64,000 bases of DNA from Chamaecyparis obtusa. Lineage: Eukaryota; Streptophyta; Pinopsida; Cupressales; Cupressaceae. Location of the stretch: contig BSBK01000764.1 of assembly GCA_027943335.1 (NCBI GenBank), positions 186,001-250,000 of the forward strand. Reading direction: 5' to 3'. A program made the translations under genes and the position numbers. Shown piece after piece: positions 1 through 13,400 of this stretch. The notes under the pieces are model-generated. The model was not told where the DNA came from and did not search any database. It saw only the letters and a program-made list of their open reading frames with translations. Within the stretch, counting starts at the first letter, position 1, and each line of letters starts with the position of its first letter.

Positions 1-751
1 GAATGGACTGAGTAATGCAGCATGGGAGAAGTGGGGTTTTGTTTTTTAGGCTTCCGTAGCAATGTTTTGGGAGTGTTTTCCTTTTGAGTGTGGGGAGAGA
101 GAGAAGGGGCAGGTTTGGGAGAAGTTTTTAAGTTTTTCTTTTGGGGAGAATTTGAAGGGATTTTGGGGGTTGAAGCAATGGACTTCTGATAAATCATTAT
201 GGTTGCAAGTCTGTCATCAGACCAAATCATATTCGCAAAACCCTTCATTCAATAAGAATTTTAATGAGTTTGTTTGCATAAGTTGATGTTTTAATCTATC
301 TAATTCGCTGCTATAGAACAGATTGCTTAAGTGTTTGCAGTGTGTTATAGATATTTGCTAAGGGCATAGTTTGCAAACTCTGCAAATACTCTCCGAGTTG
401 CCTGAGTACTCTCTATTTTTTTGCTCCCTGAGTTTTTACAAGTTTAACTCTCGCGCATTTATAGGCACAAGAAAAACATGGATAAAATCACCAATGCGAG
501 TAAAACACTAGTTTCACATGTTTTTTTGTTATAAAACCATGCATTTTCTCTTATGAGATGTCAATTTTTAATTTTAAAAACATTTTGTAATTGAATTTTG
601 CAAAAAAAATTATGTTTTTTAAGAAATTTTAATGTTTAGTAATCTCTAACTTGCCGAGTTTTTATTGAGTCAACAATTTTGGGATTGCCGAGTACTCTTT
701 AAGTTCGAGTCTGCAAACTATGGCTAAGGGGTTTGTTTGTCTATTACATCA
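1..751 (+). repeat. Probable 5' LTR remnant of gypsy-1 (left edge outside window)
   Basis: No gene is recognised here. The segment ends in ...acatca at 751 and is followed by one spacer base and a primer-site-like sequence, which is how an LTR ends. A MITE (365-722) interrupts it. There is no second copy for comparison in the window, so the LTR assignment is inference. Confidence 0.4.
357..730. mobile_element. hAT-type MITE, 358 bp, with 8-bp TSD
   Basis: The element spans 365-722. It begins catagtttgcaaactc and ends with the near-complement gagtctgcaaactatg. It is flanked by identical 8-bp direct repeats gctaaggg at 357-364 and 723-730. Eight-base duplications are typical of the hAT superfamily. 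It has no coding capacity. Confidence 0.85.
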
Positions 752-752
752 G

Positions 753-765
753 TCGTATTAGAGTC
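753..765 (+). other. Decayed primer-binding site of gypsy-1
   Basis: tcgtattagagtc matches the plant initiator-tRNA-Met primer site tggtatcagagcc at 10 of 13 bases. Two of the changes are C to T. It lies one base after the proposed LTR end. Confidence 0.4.
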
Positions 766-2399
766 AAAAGATTCGGAATGTGCAAGAAAATTTGCCAGAG
801 GAACGCAATTTGCACTAGGATTGAGTTTATGGCATTGTGAAAATGCATGCGAAAGGAGCCTTGCGTGGTTGGAGTAGAAATGTAATTAGAAGTGGAGAAA
901 GAAATTCTCCAGATGATGTTCATGGTGATGATTTCAAATCCTTCAGAAGGAAAGTTGAATCATAATAAGAAGAAATTAGAAGAGGTTTTGCTTGAAGGAG
1001 AGTACTTGAGAGTGAAGAAGACAAAGTTACAGAAAATGACAATGATGCAAGTGGTGAAGAAGATGCAACACCAGCAGTGGTTGTGAATGGCCTATTGGTG
1101 AGGGTATTGTCAAATATAGGAAAGAGACCAAGATTGATGTCCCCACATTTACTAGAAATATAAATGTTGAAGAGTTAATTGATTGGATAAATGAAATGGT
1201 AGAGTATTTTGAATTCGAACAAGTTGAAGACCTTCACAAAGTGAGATGCCTCTATTTGGTGCAAAGAGGCACAGCTTAAGAAGGGAAGAAGACATAACGA
1301 CAAGATTAATAAATAGGATAGGATGGTAGAGAAAATGAGAAGGCAGTTTATTCCAATTGATTATGAATTAGACTTGTTAAAGAATATGCAAAGTCTCAGA
1401 AAGTGAGGAAGAACAGTGAAAGAATATACAAAAGAATTTCATAGGATTTGATTTGTACTGGTCATTTAGAGGCCGGCAAAGAGAAGGTAGCCTGTTATAT
1501 TAGTGGGTTGAAGTCAAGTATACAAGAAGAGATGGCTTTGCTGAGAGTTTACACAATGGAAGATGCGTATCAATTCACCTTAAAAACTAACGAAAGAATG
1601 AACAAAAGGTATGGAAGTAAGCAAAGAGGAAGATGTCGTGGTGGAAGAGCACGAGGAAGATCTTACAAGAATGATGATAACAATCACAAAAGGCAGAAAA
1701 AATGAAGACCAAGACAGAAGCCAAAATCAGAGATAGAGATCAAAATTCAAGAGGTAGAGGAAGATCGAGAAGAGGTTTTGGAAGAGGAACCTTCAAAGGA
1801 ACTTGTTATAAGTGTGGAGAAAAGCGTCATAGACCATATGACTGCCCCCATGACGAAGAAAGACCAAAATAGAGATCATAAAATCAAAATAGAGCAGCAA
1901 ACATTAATGCAGAAGATGCACATTCATCTCAATCAGAAGAGGTAGAAGGAGGTGAAGTCCTAATGACAAGAAGAGCATTGTTGAATGCAGACAATGAGCA
2001 CGAGGAAGATCTTACAAGAATGATGATAACAATCAGAAAAATTACAAAAAATGAAGACCAAGAGAGCAGCAAAAGTCAGAGATAGAGATCACAATTCAAG
2101 AGGTAGAGGAAGATCAAGTAGAGGTTTTAGAAGAGAAACCTACAAAGGAACTTGTTATAAGTGTGGAGAAAAGCGTCATAGAGCATATGACTGCCCCCAT
2201 GAGGAAGAAAGACCAAAATAGAGATCAGAAAATCAAAATAGAACAGAAAACATTAATGCAGAAGATGCACATTCATCTCAATCAGAAGAGGTAGAAGGAG
2301 GTGAAGTCCTAATGACAAGAAGAGCATTGTTGAATGCTGACAATGAGCCAGCTTAAAGGAAGATACTATTCAAGACAAGATGCAAGTGTGAAGGGAAGT
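766..2399 (+). pseudogene. gypsy-1 gag remnant
   Basis: Conceptual translation in shifting frames gives a Ty3/gypsy capsid-like stretch: a motif resembling LIDWINEMVEYFEFE near 1160-1220, then M-R-R-Q-F-I-P and T-V-K-E-Y-T-K-E-F-H near 1340-1440. An arginine-glycine-rich tail and CCHC zinc knuckles follow (CYKCGEKRHRPYDC at 1804-1845 and a second at 2153-2194). Stops and frameshifts are frequent, many of them TAG. Gag normally forms the particle that packages element RNA; this copy cannot make it. Confidence 0.8.
1647..2344 (+). repeat. Tandem duplication of the gypsy-1 zinc-knuckle segment (349 bp x 2)
   Basis: 1647-1995 and 1996-2344 are near-identical direct repeats offset by 349 bp, each starting gagcacgaggaagatctt and each including one CCHC knuckle. 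The copies differ by scattered substitutions and a small indel near 2035. Confidence 0.9.
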
Positions 2400-3960
2400 T
2401 TTGTAATGTTATCATAAACAGTGGAAGCATAGCCAACCTTGTATAGGAAGAAATGGTGAGAAAGTTCAATCTAGAGAAGAGGAAGCACCAAAATTCATAC
2501 AAAGATAGAATGGGTACAAGATGATCAAAAACTTTTGGTCAGCGAACAATGCCTGGTAAAATTTAAAATAGGAAGTTTTCACGAAATCTTATGTGATATT
2601 ATTCCTATAGATACATGTCATATTTTGTTAGGAAGGCCTTGGCAAGATGATAGGAAAGAAATGCATGATCGTCATGCTAATGCTTACACATTAACCAAAA
2701 ATGCAGTAAGACATAAATTAAAGCCTTTGAAAGAGCATTTGGTTCAGGTTTGTGGTGATGCAAGAGTTTGTTTAGTTGATGCCAGGAGGTTCTTAGATGG
2801 TATAAATCATCAGAAAGTGTGTTTTCCTTTGATTCCTACGACTAACTATGAAAATGTGGAAGATGTTCCTATGGAGATTGCAGATTTGTTGCAAGAGTTT
2901 AAAGATATTGTCTCAAATAATGGACTAGGACTCCCACCAATGAGAAGAATAATCCATCAAATTCATTTTGATTCTAGGAGCAAGTTTGTGAAACAAGGAA
3001 TCCCACAAAATGTCTCCTAGAAAGAACGAAGAGGTAAATAGACAAGTTGCAGATTTGTTGAAGAGATCAAGGAGAGTTCGAGTCCTTGTGTAGTACCTGT
3101 TGTGTTATCACCAAAGAAGAATGAAGAATGGAGAATGTGCATGGATTCAAGAGCTATCAACAAGATTACCATAATGTACAGGATTCCATTCCCTAGGATG
3201 GATGATATCATGGATTGTTCGAGCGGAGCTAAGTACTTACCGAAACTGATTTGAAGAGTGGCTATCATCAAATACAGGTCAGAGAAGGAGATGAGTGGAA
3301 GATAGCTTTTAAGACTAAGGAAGGTTTGTTTGAATGGTTAGTCATGTCTTTTGGACTAAGTAATGCACCTAGTACATTTATGGGATTTATGAATAAGGTA
3401 TAGAAAGAGTTCTTGGGCAGATATGTAATTGTTTATTTGATGATATTTTGATCTTTAGTAAGACACTAGAAAAACATTTAATGTGTGTTACACTTGTTTT
3501 TTAGAAGCTTAGAAATGAAAAGTTGCAGCTTTGTGAAGAGGGAATTGGAATATTTGGGATTTATTGTATCAGGATAAGACATCAAGATGGAACCAAAAAA
3601 GGTGAAAGCTATTTAAGAATGGCCAACACCTAAAAGTGTAACAAAGGTGAGATAATTTCATGGATTAGCAATTTTTTATAGCAAATTCATTAAGGATTTC
3701 AGTAGTATATGTGCACAACTAACTGAGACTGACAGGAGATAAGGTATTCAAGTGGACTACAAGGGCAGCGAGGAGTTTTGACTTGTTGAATGCCAAAGTG
3801 ACTAATATAACCTGTGTTAGCACTCCCAGATTTCAAAATGTATTTCAAGTTGATTGTGATGCAAGTGGTAGTGCTATTAGGGCTGTTTTAAGCCAAGAAG
3901 GTAAACACATTGCCTACTTTAGTGAGAGGTTAAATGATGCTAAGAAAAAGTATTTAGTTT
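2400..3960 (+). pseudogene. gypsy-1 pol, first part (protease end, reverse transcriptase, start of RNase H)
   Basis: An open stretch from 2535 carries the protease-to-RT linker motif ILLGRPWQDDRKEMHD. Broken RT follows: V-V-L-S-P-K-K-N-E-E-W-R-M-C-M-D-S-R-A-I-N-K near 3100-3165, then the region that should carry the catalytic aspartates, damaged by frameshifts near 3430-3450. RNase H starts at 3783 with D-C-D-A-S-G and continues to A-Y-F-S-E-R-L. The frame is cut at 3960 by the insertion of the 3961-6590 element. Ty3/gypsy order (PR-RT-RH) is retained. Confidence 0.85.
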
Positions 3961-4349
3961 TGTCGATGTTTTGTAGCTTCAGTCAGATAAACATTACGAG
4001 TCAATATTAGTGAAGATATGTATATATATACTTAGTATATATGAGATGAATATATATACTTATATATATATATATATATATAAATATTATTATTATGTAA
4101 ATATTAGAGAAATTAATATAATACTCAAGAGATATATGTGTGTGTGTGTGTGTATGTGTGTGTGTGTATGTATATATATAATCATAATTATCATTATATT
4201 AATTACATAATAATGAATAGACATGTCCCATGAAGGGACATGTCTCTTCTTGGCTCATTCTCAATATAAATGCAAGAGATTGTTGCATTTGGAAAACACA
4301 TACAATGAGATAGTGCTATTACATTTGCAATGATCCTAAAACCTTAACA
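3961..4349 (+). repeat. Left LTR of the non-coding element
   Basis: This 389-bp copy starts tgtcgatgttttgtag and ends ccttaaca. It contains a TA run (about 4062-4082), a TG run (about 4138-4170) and a perfect inverted repeat gacatgtccc-atgaa-gggacatgtc near 4220-4244. Confidence 0.92.
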
Positions 4350-4362
4350 TGGTATCAAAGCC
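4350..4362 (+). other. Primer-binding site (tRNA-iMet type)
   Basis: tggtatcaaagcc directly follows the LTR end, one mismatch from the usual plant tggtatcagagcc. Confidence 0.85.
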
Positions 4363-5329
4363 AAGTTGCAAATGTAAGAGAGTAGTTTGTTGATGGTGAA
4401 TATGTGACTATCTCAGAAAATGCAGTCTCAGTATGAAGACCATATCTCCCAAATGCACCATTGGATTTCATTGAATTTTGGATATGTTGGTGAAAAACAA
4501 ATTTAAAAGAATCTCACCGAAGCGATTGGAGAGAAAATGTCAGATTCAAAAGTTATGACCGTGTACAGGTCTATGCAAAAAAAATTTGTAAAAGAGAGAG
4601 GTTCCTTCTTTAAAAGTCTAACCGCTTGAAGGAAGATCCGATCATATTGAAGGTTGTCATAGTGTATAGAACATTTGGATATTCAAGACAGGTCTTGTGA
4701 AGAATTATGGTAATATTCAAGAACGGCGACATCATTTTGTGAATTTGCATGATATTTCTATATGGGCTCACCTTACAGAATGAAATACTTGAAATTTATA
4801 AAAGATAAATATTTCATGTTTTATTAATGCACATAGTTTTTGAGTTTGTAATTCATGCTATACTATTGGTTAGTAAAATTTTGTATGCTTCTATCATTGG
4901 TATTTCCGGTTGAGATAGTTTAGTGAGATATTTGTAATCTCTCTCTGACATACCTTCAGGATAGAAGCACAAAATAATTGCATTCAAGGGAGAAAGAACT
5001 TGATGCTTACAAACGAATTGATGATTGAGACTAGATGCAAAGGGAGTCTAACATTTCAAAAGAGGTCAAGAATTTGATAAACTTGAGCTTCAGAGGGAGA
5101 AGATGGTTCAGTCAACTTGTGACAATCTTGATCATATTGATTGAGAGGGAGTTCACTATTGAAGGTGAAACACTTCTAAGGTAAACTTGATATAATTGAT
5201 TATTATACTAGTGAATCATGAATGTTTTTAATGGGCCTACCCCCTGTTCATGAGGAAGTGACAACTTCCAAATGATTATCACTTGTATTTGCAAAAGTTA
5301 TTGGAAAGTGACGATCTTACAATAACTTC

Positions 5330-5775
5330 ATCCTCTATTGTGATAGACATCTTTTGATGGCTGAAACAGATCATGATAGATGGCATCTTCTATTGTGATA
5401 GACATCTTGTGATGGCTAAAACAGATCATAATAGATGGAATCTTCTATTGTGATAGACATCTTGTGATGGCTGAAACAGATCACAATAGATGATTTCCTA
5501 CATGGTGGATTCAGTTCCTTAAACAGACCATTGACCTTCTATTATGATAGACATCGTGTGATGGGTGAAACAGATCATAATAGATGATTTCCTGCATGGT
5601 GGATTCAGTTCCTTAAACAGACCATTGACCTTCTATTGTGATAGACATCGTGTGATGGCAGATCAATATAGATGTTTTCTTGCATGGTGGATTCAGTTCC
5701 TTAAATAGACCATTGAACTCCTATTGTGATAGACATCGTGTGATGGCTGAAACAGATCACAACAAATGATACCTT
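5330..5775 (+). repeat. Tandem repeats of a hairpin-forming unit of about 50 bp
   Basis: About six imperfect copies start ctattgtgatagacatc and carry gatggctgaaacagatca before the near-complement caatagatg. Each unit can fold on itself (ctattgtgat pairs with atcacaatag). Later copies are spaced by a second repeated block, catggtggattcagttcc. Confidence 0.85.
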
Positions 5776-5817
5776 GCATTAAGGATACATTACCTATGAA
5801 ATTTTTTGAGTTATAGT

Positions 5818-6058
5818 GAATATCACAAGACTTGATATTCTTGGTCAGACCATATCTCTGATATCTTATTGAGGTGATATCTAAAATATTTGTTAGGTAC
5901 CTGGTGGACATCATGAGACTTGATGTTGGTAGGCGAGTACTCCGAGTACATGGTGAATATCATGTGACTTGATATTCTATGGCTATTACTCCTAATTTCA
6001 TGAGATAATATTCTTATGAATCTATGAGTTATGGTGAATATCATGTGACTTGATATTC
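5818..6058 (+). repeat. Second hairpin array: gaatatca-N7-tgatattc
   Basis: The palindromic unit gaatatcatgtgacttgata is followed by ttc and occurs at 5955-5977 and 6036-6058. A variant occurs at 5818-5840 and a divergent copy near 5908. Stems are 8 bp and perfect in the first two. Confidence 0.75.
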
Positions 6059-6129
6059 CTAGTCAGACCATATCTCTGATATCATGGTAAATGATATCTT
6101 CTTATCCTAATCATGTGTTTAATCTTCCC

Positions 6130-6143
6130 TGGCTAAGAGGGAG
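6130..6143 (+). other. Polypurine tract before right LTR
   Basis: The sequence ctggctaagagggag abuts the right LTR start at 6144, where second-strand priming occurs in LTR elements. Confidence 0.7.
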
Positions 6144-6590
<447 letters not shown>

Positions 6591-6935
6591 AGTTTATGGT
6601 CCACAATTTTATTCTATTGTTCAAGCAGTTAAGAAATGGAGACACTATCTCTTTCCTAAGGAGCTTGTTTTGTTTACTATTTAAGCACTTCAATATTTGA
6701 GTAGTCAAGGGAATTTAAATCAAAGGCATATGAAATGGGTAGAGTTCTTACAAAATTATAGATTTGTTTTGAAACATAGAAGTGGGAAGTCTAACAAGGT
6801 TACAAATGCTTTGAGTAGAAGACAGAATTTGTTAATTGAAATGCAGGTTGAAGTTGTTGGTATTAAGGAATGAAAGGAGTAGTATGAAGAGAATCCTGAT
6901 TTTGGAGACCATTCCTGGTTGAGAGTCTATAGGTA
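6591..6935 (+). pseudogene. gypsy-1 pol, second part (end of RNase H)
   Basis: Right after the insertion the frame continues with F-Y-S-I-V-Q-A-V-K-K-W-R-H-Y-L and then L-K-H-R-S-G-K-S-N-K-V, the hallmark end of plant Ty3/gypsy RNase H. A few TAG/TAA stops occur. Similarity fades near 6930; no integrase or 3' LTR is visible, so the element is 3' truncated. Confidence 0.85.
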
Positions 6936-7402
6936 AAGTCATTCATGTTTTCTTTGTTAAAGTTTGAGATCTTAACTTTGTTCTTTCAACCATAGCATCA
7001 ACTTATTCTTGTTCTCTAAATAAATGCCATAATTTTTTCACTTGAAACCCCTTCTTATCTGACCCTTCACATACATTAATCCCTTTCCCACCAATGCAAC
7101 AAAAATGAAGTGTCACTCAATAATACGAGATCTTAGTGTTAGTTTTACACTAATTACAATTACAATGCTATCCCCCACCTCTCAGAAGTTGTTCAAGCAT
7201 CCACACCCACTAAACTTGAAAATTGGCTCAGCTGCTCAGCCTAATATATATTGAAAAGTAAAGAAATGAAAAAAAATTCTCGTAAAATCAGAGAGAATCG
7301 TACTCCATCATGCAAGTTTTTAAAGTGAAATACTTGACAAACAAAATGTTCAAGTGCATTAAGCTTTAATGACCACTATTCTTCTGACAAACATTACATT
7401 AC
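6936..7402 (-). other. EDD1 intron, nothing recognised
   Basis: The sequence is AT-rich and holds no open frame, LTR end or terminal inverted repeat that I can identify. Confidence 0.5.
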
Positions 7403-7497
7403 CTGTCAGCAACAGCTAGAAGAATGCCTACATCTGTTTTGGGAAGCTCATCCCCTGCAAATCGAGGAAGCACTGTCTCATAGATAGCATCAGCAAC
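7403..7497 (-). CDS. EDD1: EDD1 exon h (31 codons plus 2 nt)
   Basis: It encodes [19 protein letters not shown] then [12 protein letters not shown], plus AG of the next codon. Acceptor is gtagcag and donor gtaat. It follows exon g in frame across a 1.7-kb intron. The expected continuation (L-D-S-L-V-G-x-F) is not seen between 1 and 7402, so the following intron is over 7.4 kb and contains gypsy-1. Confidence 0.93.
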
Positions 7498-10400
7498 CTG
7501 CTACCAATAAAATTGAAGAAATTGATATTAAAAAAATGTAAAAACATGGGGACATAGTTTTCAATATTAAAAGAAACAATAATATCAAAGGATATGGATG
7601 TGCAAAAGCTATTCTTTCTTGCCTATGGTTGGTCATTGCATTTGAAATATATATTACCTACATAAAGTCTGATATTTTGCTTAACTTTAAAGCTAATTAT
7701 TTTTCTGAAAAAAAAATTGGACAAGTTTGCATGTCATGGGCTTAAATTATATCCTAGTTGTTCAATGCTTGTTACTGGGGAAAAATTATTTAGAATTCTA
7801 AGTAGGGTTGAGTCGAGTGAGAACGTATAGTGCATACATTTGACTCCTCAATGATACTTTTCTAAGGTATACATGCCTTCCTTTCTGCATTACAGGGACA
7901 GTGATTTCAGATTCATTGCTACCATCCATTCAAAGATAAGTATCTTTAACTCGTTTTGTAATCGGAATAACAGCCAATAGAAACTAGCAAGGTCTTCCCC
8001 TCTACATAGGAGGGGGAGTGACTCAAATGCCTCTCCTCTTATCTGCTATGGAACCTAGAACATTTTTCAATCCCACCTAATTAAATAAGTCTATCCTATA
8101 TTTTTATATATACTTTTACTCAGCCCATAAGATCAAGTGGCACTGGTCATTCAAGGTAGGCAAATAAACTACAAAGCATTCCCCTAGTTTTCTCATCATT
8201 AGAAACCTCATTCTCAACCCTTAGACTTTTTACTTGTATTTACAAAACTTTACATTTGTATGTTCATTCCATCAGTCAATAGTTTACCAGCCAGATTATT
8301 AGGTTATCCATCCACACTACCATACTGAGCTCCATGTTGTAGATCACAAGTATTAGATCCCGGTTTCACACCATCCTATTTATAGAATTAAATATCATAT
8401 GCCCACAAATATTCATGCAAGTTACTATAAACTAAAAAGGACTTCAGCTTGCTTTTGTATCGGACTACCTAAGTGAACACCATCAAAGAGAATGATAGTT
8501 CAATCCCATAGGAAAGCTTCTGATGGCTCCCAGGCATCCAACAATTCATCAAGCAATGGAACAAATACTAAATAAACCCAATATTATTATCAGTAAATTG
8601 TAAGATCAGAGTACAAGAGAGAACTTTCTTCAAGAAATTGGCATCTACCCAAACCTACTAATGATACAAGATGCAAGGATTATTGCCACAAATTATCTCC
8701 ACACATTTATGGGCAGGTTTCTGAAATTAGGTTCATTTACAATTTTCTAGAGGATGGCAACATTAATTGACAAAGCTTGTACAATTTCTTTTAAATTTAT
8801 ATGATTTAGAAAACTAGTTAAATCCTCATTCTGAGCACAAATATAAAGATAATGTATTTGAGCATTTAGAATCCAAACTGAATTTCAAAAACTTTGTGTT
8901 CCTTTGCCTTTTCATTAATAAAGAGTATCACAATTTGTGCCACTAGAAAGGAGCCTATTTAAACTATTCCTGACAGTATCCAACTAAATCTTTCAAATTA
9001 ACCATAAATTGTTGTTTTTTCACTTAATGTTTTTGTAAAGGCACTCAATGTGCCATCTATAATCGTCTAAATCCATCAATCGTCTCAGAAGTCCCAAAAA
9101 AGTTGTAAATTATTCAAAGAAGAAATAACGTAGTTCACAATTTATATAACGTTACATACATAGTCATGTCCATACCTCTTGAGAATAACCCTCCCTAAGA
9201 GCATAATGGCGACCCATTAAACCAGCAAGAGATGTGAACTCCATAACCATGGTAGTGGCCAGATCTGACATGGTTAGCTCTGCAGCACTCTGAGCCACTG
9301 AAAATTTATTTTCCTCCAAACCCATGGCAGCGCCAAGTCTTGATATCATTTTCTGAATACGTTTGGACTTATCCAACATTGATCCCAGTTTCTCCTGCTT
9401 CAATTTATGCCATTTTTGTAGTAAACATCTTATAGATAACCTTATCATGAAACTACAAACAAGATTTTAAAAAAAAATCTTCCATATGGATCCCCTAATT
9501 CCAAAAAGCCTCTACCTGAAAAAGTATACCCTTTAGTTGCTCGCGGAAATCCGTTAAATGTTTTGTTGTATCCAATCGATAAAAGAACTTAGCATCTTCA
9601 TATCGTGCTCTGCAATCAGAATCAAATTAGAATGCAAAATTCTTGATTACAATTCCTCAAGCATTCAAAATTAATATATTGAAAGCATCAATCAATCTTA
9701 TACAACCAAATTTCCTTAAAGTCCTAAAAAGCAGATCCATACTTATAACTTTGAAAAATCAAGAGTGATAAGAATGAGACTTAGTTCTAAAATAGACTTA
9801 ATATTTTTTTTCCATATCTGGAAACATAGTTTGGATATCCACACAAGCTTTCAAAATGGACTATAAAGCATTTGTTACAGTCTTTTCCACCTCTGAAACA
9901 TATGAAGATAAGTAGTGAAATATCCCAAGCATAGACAAGAAAAAAAAATACAAGAAATGCAATGATAGACCAGCAATCTGCGATATCAATTATTGATCAA
10001 CAATTACAACTGCATATTACATTCATGGCAAAGGTCAAGAAATTTTGCACCTTGGTTTTCTAACGATTATTCTGTGTTGGAAGTCATGGAATGACAATGT
10101 AAGTATGACCGACATGCCGATGGCAATATGTTCAATATGTTTGTATGCTCTAGATGTAGATGTCTGAATGTTGGATGTGCTGCTGTCAGTATCTCTGTCT
10201 TACCAAAGTTGGCGCAGCTCCAGACAAGTATGAGATCATGGTGAATTGCAATGATTGTATCGCTGATGTGGTGTTGCCTCCAAATGTATAACATTGTTGT
10301 TCTGACTCCAATCTCTACTGCTCTTGCATCTCGCAGAGGTATGAATTATGCTTACTCTTTATTATCACAGAGATCTGAATATGTGTCACTGTCATGCAGA

Positions 10401-13400
10401 CTTCCACCATAGCAAGGATATATATGTCGCTTCTTTTGCTGTGATTGATGCCAATTATTATGTTCTAATAAATGTTGCTGTGATCCACGACAATGTGAAT
10501 TCCAAATGCAAGCATTCTAAGATCACTCATCTCCAGACCGCAAGATATGAAGGTATGAAATGCTGATAATGTTGACAATCTATCAATCCGATTTGGTCTC
10601 AGATAGACTTCACCAAATTGGGATTCATAGTAGACTAGGTATGATGTTTCATCTCCGAAACTGCAATTCCCAAATGAATTCCAATGAGGAATTACAAAAA
10701 CAATGAATAAAAAAGTTGATTGATGATTATAAAGCTCTCTATGCTGATATAAATATGGCGTTAATTCATTTCAAAGCAAGCCAGTTATTAATAATATGGC
10801 TTCACAGTTTGAATTTGAAAATTGGTCTGTGCCAAGGAAAGTGACGCTACAAGTGAGCTGCAAAATGGGCCCCCATACAAATGATTAATAGCTCACGAGG
10901 GACCGTATAAGCTATAATGATGAATCATGAATTAGTCTCGCTTAAGAAAGAGGGGACATGACAGTCTCCCCTTCTTAGAACTGCTTTTCCAAAAGCAATT
11001 TTAGATTAGGATGCTTCATAATCTGCTCACTCTACCATGTGGCATCCTCAACTAGAGCAAGTCCTTCCACCTGACAAGATATTCCTTGATTGTATGGGAC
11101 CTTGGCCTCCTCGCTTTAAAATCTATGACCTCAACTAGCTCCAATTCAACCTTGCCCTCATCATCAAGTGTTGGAAGCTCCTTTGAAACTGTAACTCGTT
11201 GCCTAGAGCCTTCTTGAGGCAAGAGACATAAAACACATTATGTATCATGTTGTTCTCTAGAAGCTCCAACTCGTACACCACCACTCCAATCTGCCTAATC
11301 ACCTTATAGGGTCCATAGAAGCAAGGCTTAATCTTCTCTGCACCACTCCATTTCATAAAAAGCTACCTGTAGGGCTATACACAAAGATAGACCAAATCTC
11401 CTGGCTCGAAAATGCAATCAATCCACGTAGATCTTCTGTCAATTCTAGGCCTGTTGTAGATCATCCTTGAGGGACCAAAGAATATCTTGACTCTCCTGCA
11501 ACTAATCCTTTGACTTAGACACCCTACTATCTACCAATGCCATATTCACAAAGGGAGTATCCTCATAGCCATAGAGTTTCTTGTAGAACATCCTAATCGA
11601 TATGTAATAGGTGGTGTAGCAGTACTCTCCTATATGTATCCAATGGAATCCATGACTTCTTGTGCACTACCACATAGTTTAGCAAGTAGCCCTGCACCCA
11701 CTTGTTCACGATTAGAATCTGTACATCTATCCAAGGGTGGTAAATAGTACTTAGAGTCAGCTTAGTGCTTGCCAACCTGAAAAGCTACATCTAAAAAGCG
11801 CTGAGGAACCTACTATCTCTATCGCTAACTATATTCCTTGGAAGTCAATGTAACCTAAAAATATTTTGAAAAAACAACTCTGCAACCTAAACTACTCGAA
11901 ACTCTATTGAAATGGCGAAGAAGTGAACATACTTGGTCAAATAGTCAACCACCACATATATATAATCCTTCCCCAGCACCTAGGAAAAATCTATGATGAA
12001 ATCCATTGAAATGCTCTCCTACTTTTGATCCAGAAGGGGTAAGAGTTGAAGTAATCCCGTCAGAAAGGTATGTTCGAACTTGTTCTACTAGAATGTGGCA
12101 AACTCCCTAATGAATCATAGCACATCATCATTGATGCCCTTTCATGAGAACCTCTTACGTATCTTGTATGTCCCTATTTTGAGCGAGCATTGGAGTTAGT
12201 GGATTTAGCCTATCATTGATTCCTTGTAGGCGAATACTAGTGATAAGAGGACCCTGTTGTGGGTTTTCGCCCCGTTTTGAGAGACTTACTATTTATAGTA
12301 AGTCAACTTATGGTTCTAATGAACTCAGATGATTTAGATGATTTCAAATGTGCACATAAAGCAAAGTCTTTATGTAAGTGAAAAGTGTGGGAGAGAAGAT
12401 ATCTTTTATTATAAAAGCAATGGTTTGGGAGAAAGCTATTCATTCTATTATGCAAATTATCTTTGGTGAAAATCGAATTTGGAGAAGAGCTTAGCGTTTG
12501 GTTTTGGATTTGAAGAAATAGTATATTTCTTCAAGTTTTCTCATACACTATGAGTTGGATCTCATGCCAATGAATTGTGTAGCAATTATGTTCTTGATAT
12601 GGTGAATTTGGCGACCGTTTGGCAATCCAAAGAGGCTGCGGTTTAATATAAGGAAGCTGCGAATTTATCCAGGGATGCTGCGATTTAATTCCTTTCCTTA
12701 AGGTTGTGATTCCTTTCTTAGACGCTGTGATTACTTCCTTGGGTGGCTGCGATATTATTTTGGTAGCTGAGATATTATCTTTGGTGGCTGCAATATTCTT
12801 TTAGAGGTTGCAATTTATTTCCTTGAAGCTGTGTACCATTTCATAGGAGCTACGATTCATTCCTAGCAGCTGTGTTATTTCTTAAGGTGCCAATTCTCAT
12901 TCAAATTTATGTAATATTATTTGAATATTTGAAAGGCTTTGAATTGAATCAATTGGTGAATTTGGAGTTAAAAATTATTTGCTGCCTGAGATCATTTTAT
13001 ACATTTATAAAATTGCAAAACAATTCAAAAGAAAAACATAATCTTCAGCATAGAGCCAGTCAGGCTCTTTACAGTGGTATCAGAGCAGTTTCCTACCATC
13101 CTGTTGGGGTGAAAATTATTGAGCTCACACATTTGTTTGGAGTGACCAGCACTCTAGCTTTATTTCAGCCATGGATAAATATAGAGAACCAAGTAAATAT
13201 GGAAACCAGTTGAGCAGTGTGTCACGGTTCAAGAAACAATCAAGTGCCTTGCAAAAGGAAATGGAGAAATTGAGGCAACATAAGAAAGGCTAAAAGCCCA
13301 AATTGTAGATCCGGCCACTGTTGACAAGGCAGCTAGTTTCATGGTTTCCTTCTTTAGAAAGTCTTCCCCACGAAGACTGCAAGAAGAGAAATGGGATGTT

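Noticed and set aside
4010..4210. Open frame of 66 codons rich in I, Y, V and C
   Set aside because: It arises from TA and TG runs in the left LTR, not a gene.
5330..6058. Repeat array considered as CRISPR
   Set aside because: The setting is a eukaryotic retroelement, units are imperfect and self-complementary without unique spacers, and there are no cas genes.
10067..10566. Two frames of 72-75 codons near the gypsy-2 LTR
   Set aside because: They lie within the LTR or intron, lack any motif and have no sign of splicing or conservation.
13075..13088. tggtatcagagc sequences as possible tRNA gene pieces
   Set aside because: Each lies directly beside an LTR end and is a primer site complementary to the tRNA 3' end; no cloverleaf surrounds them.
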